NCBI RefSeq assembly: GCF_024699075.1
Contig: NZ_JAILQF010000482.1
Coordinates: 1 to 11,116, forward strand
Direction: 5' to 3'
DNA length: 11,116 bases
Origin: Butyrivibrio sp.
GTDB taxonomy: Bacteria; Bacillota_A; Clostridia; Lachnospirales; Lachnospiraceae
Position 1 is the first letter of the stretch, and every line of letters starts with the position of its first letter. Positions 7,606-11,116 of the stretch are shown here, piece after piece. The notes beneath the pieces are model-generated. The model was given only the letters and a program-made list of their open reading frames with translations. It had not been told where the DNA came from and searched no databases. Position numbers and translations under genes: made by a program.

Positions 7606-7666
7606 AAAGCTTTCGATTTTCATCTTTGGATTTAAGCTCCATGGATGAAAACCGAAAGCTTTTTTA
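7606..7666. terminator. Long hairpin terminator after the diguanylate cyclase
   Basis: AAAGCTTTCG... (7606-7624) pairs with ...CGAAAGCTTT (7644-7662) in a 19-bp stem with a single A-C mismatch, and pairing can continue into the loop through TGGA/TCCA. A T-run follows at 7660-7665. It serves the + strand gene that ends at 7592; the stem is long enough also to hinder convergent transcription. Confidence 0.9.
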
Positions 7667-7681
7667 TAATGATACAGCCAG

Positions 7682-7708
7682 AAAACCCATTAGTTTTAGA
7701 TGATGGGT
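7682..7708 (-). terminator. Short candidate terminator of the - strand gene
   Basis: Read on the - strand, ACCCAT (7708-7703) and ATGGGT (7690-7685) form a 6-bp stem with a 12-nt loop, followed by TTTTC. It begins 7 bp beyond the stop codon of the - strand gene. The stem is modest, so the larger hairpin beyond it may contribute. Confidence 0.55.
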
Positions 7709-7714
7709 AGTTCA

Positions 7715-8752
7715 CTATGCGACAGTACAGCTGTATGCCGGCATGACATTTTTGACAATATCAATAAAAGGCGAATCTATGTTTAATGCATCGTTATCAT
7801 TAGAAGGGAATACTATAGATCCGTCTGTTTCGAATTCAAGGTATCCTCTTTCATCTCCAAGAAGTCTCTGACTTATAAGGGATGAATCATAGTACATATC
7901 CCATATGAAGCATGGGAACTTGCCTTCAAGCCTTATCTGCTTGACTATATCACCGTGATTGGCGCAGCCCTTCTTGGGGATCAGGATTACCATGCTTGAC
8001 TGGTAATCGAAATATTTTTGAAGGGCATCTGAGTTAGCATCAATCGAATCAACTTTTTCAAAATCATTATCATCATAGAAATGATGTATGCTGTACAAGA
8101 GCTTTGCATCATGCAAAAGCTTTGAAGTATTAAAGCTTTGCGGCTCGTCTGCACTTATAGATATCATTACGTTCATGCATTCTTTTAATGCAGAAGCCTG
8201 ACTTGTTGTAAGCTCTGCATTTTCAAGAAAATAGAAGAAGGCGCATTCTTCATTTTTTCTGAATATATCGATTATCTCATTAGATGCGATGCTTCCTCCT
8301 CTTTGAACTATGGCAAAAGAGTTTATGCCATAAGGAAGGGCCTGCTCTATCATGCTTTCAATCTTAGCCGGATCTGCACCATTGTCTAAACGGACATCAT
8401 ATTTGAACATCAAAGCCCAGGGAAGTGTTATTGAAAGATCCTGGGACTTCTGACGCAGAATCCTTGCATCATAAGTCCAGCTGTTATAGCCCATATTGAT
8501 ACCAAATCTCCTTATACAGGAGTGGTCTGTGTTATCAAGGAAGTTCTGCAGCATAGTATAATAAGGACTATCTTCATTAGAGAGAATAGTCTGAATGATA
8601 TCGATTATGTCATCCTGAAAACGTCCTGTAGAGAACTGTCTTCCAAGATCTGCAAGCTTTCTTATGCTTCTTCTCGGGTCATCTGCCATATTTTCGATGC
8701 CGCGTTTTACTACGGAATCGATCATAAGTCTTGTTAATTTCTTTTTATCCAT
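7715..8752 (-). CDS. Radical SAM-like protein lacking the Fe-S cluster site (probable pseudoenzyme)
   Basis: No obvious domain motif is present, but the 345-residue product aligns with the divergent neighbour enzyme (start 9035). From K32 to P111-W112 the two run without a gap at a constant offset of 8, sharing KLxD, D-x-TD (73-76), NxGY (86-89) and I-x-x-PW followed by F (116). Then about 14 residues are missing, exactly those that hold CxxxCxxC in the enzyme. GINSFAIVQRGGSI replaces the LGVYLYMLTGGEPL region, so the SAM-binding GGEP is GGSI. The barrel end persists (RGYLEFETDG matches the RNYFHINASG region), but the cysteine after it is absent and the protein stops near enzyme residue 392, without the C-terminal cysteine region. 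The frame is intact, with AAGG 7 bp before the ATG (8760-8763), arguing for a maintained protein and not a decaying gene. It cannot use the classical radical SAM mechanism. A regulatory or binding partner of the enzyme is inference only. Confidence 0.85.
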   Translation of the reverse strand: MDKKKLTRLMIDSVVKRGIENMADDPRRSIRKLADLGRQFSTGRFQDDIIDIIQTILSNEDSPYYTMLQNFLDNTDHSCIRRFGINMGYNSWTYDARILRQKSQDLSITLPWALMFKYDVRLDNGADPAKIESMIEQALPYGINSFAIVQRGGSIASNEIIDIFRKNEECAFFYFLENAELTTSQASALKECMNVMISISADEPQSFNTSKLLHDAKLLYSIHHFYDDNDFEKVDSIDANSDALQKYFDYQSSMVILIPKKGCANHGDIVKQIRLEGKFPCFIWDMYYDSSLISQRLLGDERGYLEFETDGSIVFPSNDNDALNIDSPFIDIVKNVMPAYSCTVA

Positions 8753-9034
8753 ATTTTTACCTTAAGCATTTATTATAAATAAAGATATGAACCTTTTAGT
8801 GAATTTGAGCACTGTTTTGGACGATTTATACCTTACTATTTATTCCTTTAATTTTACACAAATTAAAGATAATGAAAAGTACTAATCACGACAAAATAAT
8901 ATTATTAGAAATACGATAAATACTACACGGACAGATGTGCAAAAGTGTCCAAAAATTACTCAAACTAAAATTCTTGTCCGATGACTGGTTTTTTAAAGAA
9001 TAATACAATGAATATAAGAAAAGGAGGACAGACT
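8753..9034. promoter_or_regulatory. Shared divergent promoter region of the radical SAM pair
   Basis: A very AT-rich 282-bp region separates the two divergent starts and must hold both promoters. I see no convincing consensus pair for either. It contains an inverted repeat GGACA-N12-TGTCC (8929-8933, 8946-8950), another TGTCC at 8975-8979, and TTTTGGAC (8815-8822), whose reverse complement GTCCAAAA recurs at 8947-8954. These four GGAC-type sites could be an operator set, but no known regulator motif is recognised. No small gene or hairpin with a T-run is visible. Confidence 0.4.
9021..9027 (+). promoter_or_regulatory. Ribosome binding site that sets the radical SAM start
   Basis: AAGGAGG, a near-perfect anti-16S match, ends 7 bp before the ATG at 9035. 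In-frame ATGs at 8981 and 9008 lack such a site and would add non-conserved residues. Confidence 0.92.
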
Positions 9035-10555
9035 ATGAGTACAGTTGTTCAGAATATATCACATGCTGCACAGAGGCAGGCATTTAGTATTCTTATTGAT
9101 CGTTATTTGAAGCACCTTAACAAAACAGAAGACAGGACTGAGACTTATCTTAAGCTTGTAGATGAGGCTGAGAAGTTCTTTTCTGATGGTTTTGACAAGA
9201 AAAATATGGAAGCAGTCAGAAATGCTATAAAGGACCCTGATAACAGATGGATCAAGTTCATAAACAGGGTAATAGATGAAACTGATCCCCATGTTGCCAA
9301 GATGACAATGCTTAACCTTGGCTATGAGGCATTCTTCCGCGGAACCAAGACAATCAGAGCCAATCGTAAGAAATACGGCTGCAACATCCCATGGCTGATC
9401 CTCTTTGATCCTACAAGTGCCTGCAATATGCACTGCCAGGGCTGCTGGTCAGGTACATACGGTGCCAAGCACAATCTTTCATTTGAGGACATGGACAAGA
9501 TCATTACTCAGGGCAAAGAGCTTGGTGTATACCTTTACATGCTGACAGGCGGAGAACCTCTTGTTCGTAAGAAGGATATCTTAAAGCTTGCAGAAAAGCA
9601 CAATGATGTTGAGTTCTCTATCTTTGATAACTCCACACTTATAGATGATGATTTTTGTAAAGAGGTTGTAAGACTTGGAAATATCACATTCCAGCTTTCT
9701 ATAGAAGGAACACCTGATACCAATGATGCTAGAAGAGGCATAGGGCACTATGATGCAGTTATGAAGGCCATGGACCTGTTCCAGAAATACGGTATCATAT
9801 TCGGAACCTCAATCTGCTATACACGTGCTAACATCGAAGCTGTTACAGACGAGAAGTTCCTTAGAATGATCTCAGATAAGGGAGCAAGATTCGGTTTCTT
9901 CTTCCACTATATGCCGGTTGGTAATAATGCAGTTCCTGAACTTATGCCTACAGTAGAGCAGCGCCGCAAGATGATCGACAAGATACGTTATATCCGTTCT
10001 GACAAGTGCGATATAGGCTTCTTCCCTATGGATTTCCAGAATGACGGTGAGGCTGTTGGAGGATGTATAGCAGGCGGACGTAACTATTTCCATATCAATG
10101 CAAGTGGTGATGCAGAGCCTTGTGTATTCATACACTTCTCTAATACTAACATTCATGATAATTCCATACTTGAGATGCTTCAGTCTCCTTTGTTCATGGC
10201 ATATCATGAGGGCCAGCCATTTAACAGAAATCACCTTCGTCCATGCCCGATGCTTGAGAATCCTCAGCTTTTAAGAGAGATGGTTGCAAAAACAGGAGCA
10301 CACCAGACCAACGAAGAGTCAGAAGAGTCAGTTGAGCATCTGTGCTCAAAGTGCGATGATTACTCTAAGGAATGGGGCCCTGTTGCTGATGATATCTGGG
10401 CTCATCAGACACATAAGAGACCTAAATATGAGAACTATTCTTATGAGAAGCGCATGCATCCTGAACTTGCTGCTTTCGAGCATGAGGAAGATAAGGCTAA
10501 GGAAGATGCCAATAAAGATAAGGTGGCGCAGTTCAAGAATGTCGCTAACCTTTGA
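9035..10555 (+). CDS. Radical SAM protein with C-terminal extra-cysteine (SPASM/twitch-like) region
   Basis: A 506-residue cytoplasmic enzyme of the radical SAM superfamily, which uses a [4Fe-4S] cluster and S-adenosylmethionine to start radical chemistry. Residues 1-118 are a helical N-terminal domain. The cluster motif follows as C130-x3-C134-x2-C137 (ACNMHCQGCW), then the SAM-binding GGEP (172-175), a TIM-barrel core, and HYMPVGN (291-297). More cysteines lie in GGCIAGG (C344), EPC (C363), RPC (C404) and CSKC (C437, C440), the pattern of an auxiliary cluster domain. A Lys/Glu-rich tail ends the protein. I recognise it as a family common in gut and rumen Firmicutes, but its substrate is unknown to me, and no precursor peptide is visible next to it to suggest peptide maturation. 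It is monocistronic, divergent from its cluster-less paralogue, and ends in a clear terminator. Confidence 0.93.
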   Translation: MSTVVQNISHAAQRQAFSILIDRYLKHLNKTEDRTETYLKLVDEAEKFFSDGFDKKNMEAVRNAIKDPDNRWIKFINRVIDETDPHVAKMTMLNLGYEAFFRGTKTIRANRKKYGCNIPWLILFDPTSACNMHCQGCWSGTYGAKHNLSFEDMDKIITQGKELGVYLYMLTGGEPLVRKKDILKLAEKHNDVEFSIFDNSTLIDDDFCKEVVRLGNITFQLSIEGTPDTNDARRGIGHYDAVMKAMDLFQKYGIIFGTSICYTRANIEAVTDEKFLRMISDKGARFGFFFHYMPVGNNAVPELMPTVEQRRKMIDKIRYIRSDKCDIGFFPMDFQNDGEAVGGCIAGGRNYFHINASGDAEPCVFIHFSNTNIHDNSILEMLQSPLFMAYHEGQPFNRNHLRPCPMLENPQLLREMVAKTGAHQTNEESEESVEHLCSKCDDYSKEWGPVADDIWAHQTHKRPKYENYSYEKRMHPELAAFEHEEDKAKEDANKDKVAQFKNVANL

Positions 10556-10586
10556 TGCTATATTTTAAACCAACAAAGATTTTTAT

Positions 10587-10626
10587 GAAAAGAGCAATGG
10601 GTATATGCCTGTTGCTCTTTTCCTTT
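10587..10626 (+). terminator. Intrinsic terminator after the radical SAM gene
   Basis: A perfect 11-bp stem, GAAAAGAGCAA (10587-10597) and TTGCTCTTTTC (10612-10622), with a 14-nt loop, leads into a T-rich stretch, 32 bp after the stop codon. Confidence 0.9.
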
Positions 10627-10634
10627 ATAGATTG

Positions 10635-10776
10635 TTGGATTTAGAATAAAAATATGCAGTAGAGTTATCTTGGCTTGGATTTAGAATAATAATATGCAGT
10701 AGAGTTATCTTGGCTTGATTTTGGAATATAGAATATGCAGTAGAGTTATCTGGGCTTGATTTTGAAATAATATTTA
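10635..10776. repeat. 40-bp direct repeat, three copies plus a partial fourth
   Basis: Copies at 10635-10674 and 10675-10714 differ at one base; a third (10715-10755, 41 bp) is more diverged, and 10756-10776 matches only the first half of the unit. All three full copies keep the core ATGCAGTAGAGTTATC. The array begins a few bases after the radical SAM terminator and is non-coding: the long - strand frame across it starts with GTG, lacks a ribosome binding site and merely repeats the DNA period. There are no unique spacers. Confidence 0.93.
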
Positions 10777-10963
10777 GAAAAAATGATATAGCAGTGATAA
10801 TTTTTGAAAAAAATTTGGATTTTCCGGCTTTAAAAATACAAAAAATTAAGTGGTAAAAATGAGAATGGTTATCAAAAACAGGCAATTTTGACCTGATCCT
10901 ATTGTATTGATGCACAATTTAGGAAGTTAAACCTTACTATTTTCAAGCATTTTTCACATTTTG
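10777..10963. other. AT-rich gene-free stretch before the tRNA promoter
   Basis: This stretch contains no gene, only long A and T runs, one Fur-box-like palindrome (annotated separately) and a short ATTGT...ACAAT inverted repeat (10901-10918). A further 8-bp AT-only hairpin, ATTTTTCA/TGAAAAAT (10949-10969), leads into a T-run and lies against the upstream element of the tRNA promoter; I do not call it a terminator. Confidence 0.5.
10860..10874. promoter_or_regulatory. Fur-box-like palindrome
   Basis: TGAGAATGGTTATCA matches the 7-1-7 Fur box TGATAATNATTATCA at 12 of its 14 fixed positions. It lies about 110 bp upstream of the tRNA promoter with no obvious iron gene beside it in the window, so it may be chance in AT-rich DNA. 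Confidence 0.25.
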
Positions 10964-11013
10964 AAAAATTTTTTAAAAAAACACTTGCAAAGGTCTGTAG
11001 GTTGTAGTAAAGT
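10964..11013 (+). promoter_or_regulatory. Promoter with AT-rich upstream element for tRNA-Lys
   Basis: TTGCAA (10985-10990) and TAAAGT (11008-11013) are separated by exactly 17 bp. The 20 bp before the -35 consist of an A-run, a T-run and another A-run, the layout of an UP element that boosts stable-RNA promoters. It is the only good promoter-like pair ahead of the tRNA. Confidence 0.6.
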
Positions 11014-11017
11014 ATCT

Positions 11018-11041
11018 TTTGTCGCAAGGAACTGCGGCAAA
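11018..11041 (+). other. Hairpin at the 5' end of the tRNA precursor
   Basis: TTTGTCGCA (11018-11026) pairs with TGCGGCAAA (11033-11041) in a 9-bp stem with one G-U pair around a 6-nt loop. It starts where the predicted transcript would begin and ends 15 nt before the mature tRNA, so it would sit in the leader removed by RNase P. Confidence 0.45.
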
Positions 11042-11056
11042 CAAAATAAAAGAAAT

Positions 11057-11116
11057 GCGCTGCTAGCTCAGTTGGTAGAGCACCTGACTCTTAATCAGGT
11101 TGTCCAGGGTTCGAGA
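11057..11116 (+). tRNA. tRNA-Lys (anticodon CUU), 3' end cut by the window
   Basis: The cloverleaf is clear: acceptor 5' strand GCGCTGC (11057-11063), TA, D-stem GCTC/GAGC (11066-11069, 11078-11081), anticodon stem CCTGA/TCAGG (11083-11087, 11095-11099) with loop CTCTTAA giving anticodon CTT (11090-11092), variable loop TTGTC, T-stem CAGGG and T-loop TTCGAGA. The window ends at the last base of the T-loop, so the T-stem 3' strand and the acceptor 3' strand are missing. Confidence 0.96.

Noticed and set aside
7715..8752. Frameshifted or truncated pseudogene of a radical SAM enzyme
   Set aside because: The frame is uninterrupted for 345 codons, has a proper ribosome binding site and terminator, and the catalytic loop is cleanly deleted, not scrambled.
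8830..8841. ACCTTACTATTT shared with 10931-10942 as a common regulatory site
   Set aside because: A single 12-base match between two AT-rich intergenic regions is not enough, and the flanks do not agree.
8981..9034. 18-residue N-terminal extension of the radical SAM protein
   Set aside because: The AAGGAGG lies inside it, 7 bp before the ATG at 9035, and the extension is encoded by promoter-like AT-rich DNA.
10635..10776. Small CRISPR array
   Set aside because: The intervals between cores are copies of each other, not unique spacers, and no cas genes are present.
10625..10915. 96-codon - strand reading frame with repeated peptide
   Set aside because: It starts with GTG, has no ribosome binding site, and its peptide repeats only mirror the 40-bp DNA repeat.

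Overview
The window is AT-rich, low-GC Gram-positive DNA. Strong AGGAGG-type ribosome binding sites, a sufC-B-D-S-U gene order with the zinc sulfurtransferase SufU (no SufE or SufA visible), and a DhaS-like TetR regulator point to a Clostridia member, most likely Lachnospiraceae. Butyrivibrio or a close relative is a guess from overall protein flavour, not a demonstrated assignment.

Left half (1-6086): an Fe-S cluster assembly operon on the + strand. It holds sufC (5' end cut by the window edge), sufB, sufD, sufS and sufU, followed 38 bp later by a small TetR-family regulator and then the first clear intrinsic terminator. SufB-SufC-SufD form the cluster scaffold ATPase, SufS releases sulfur from cysteine and SufU carries it. 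The operon is interrupted between sufC and sufB by 417 bp, most of it a 16-unit, 19-bp tandem repeat (725-1028) with a homogenised core and an internal 57-bp duplication.

Middle (6087-7710): a free-standing diguanylate cyclase with a PAS-like N-terminus and an intact GGEEF active site but no recognisable inhibitory I-site. A 215-bp leader before it carries two hairpins, one of which overlaps a candidate promoter. It ends at a long hairpin terminator that faces the 3' end of the next, convergent gene.

Right half (7685-11116): two divergent genes share a 282-bp promoter region. The + strand gene is an intact radical SAM enzyme with CxxxCxxC, a GGEP motif and further C-terminal cysteines. The - strand gene has no obvious family at first sight, but aligns with the radical SAM protein over nearly all its length. 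It has lost the loop with all three cluster cysteines, GGEP has become GGSI, and the C-terminal cysteine region is missing. It looks like a maintained, catalytically dead radical SAM paralogue beside its active relative, and is the most interesting item here. Beyond the enzyme lie a terminator, three 40-bp direct repeats, a Fur-box-like palindrome, and a promoter with an AT-rich upstream element driving a tRNA-Lys(CUU) that is cut by the right edge.

The suf products supply Fe-S clusters of the kind the radical SAM enzyme needs, but that is a general cellular link; nothing in the sequence shows the two loci are co-regulated.
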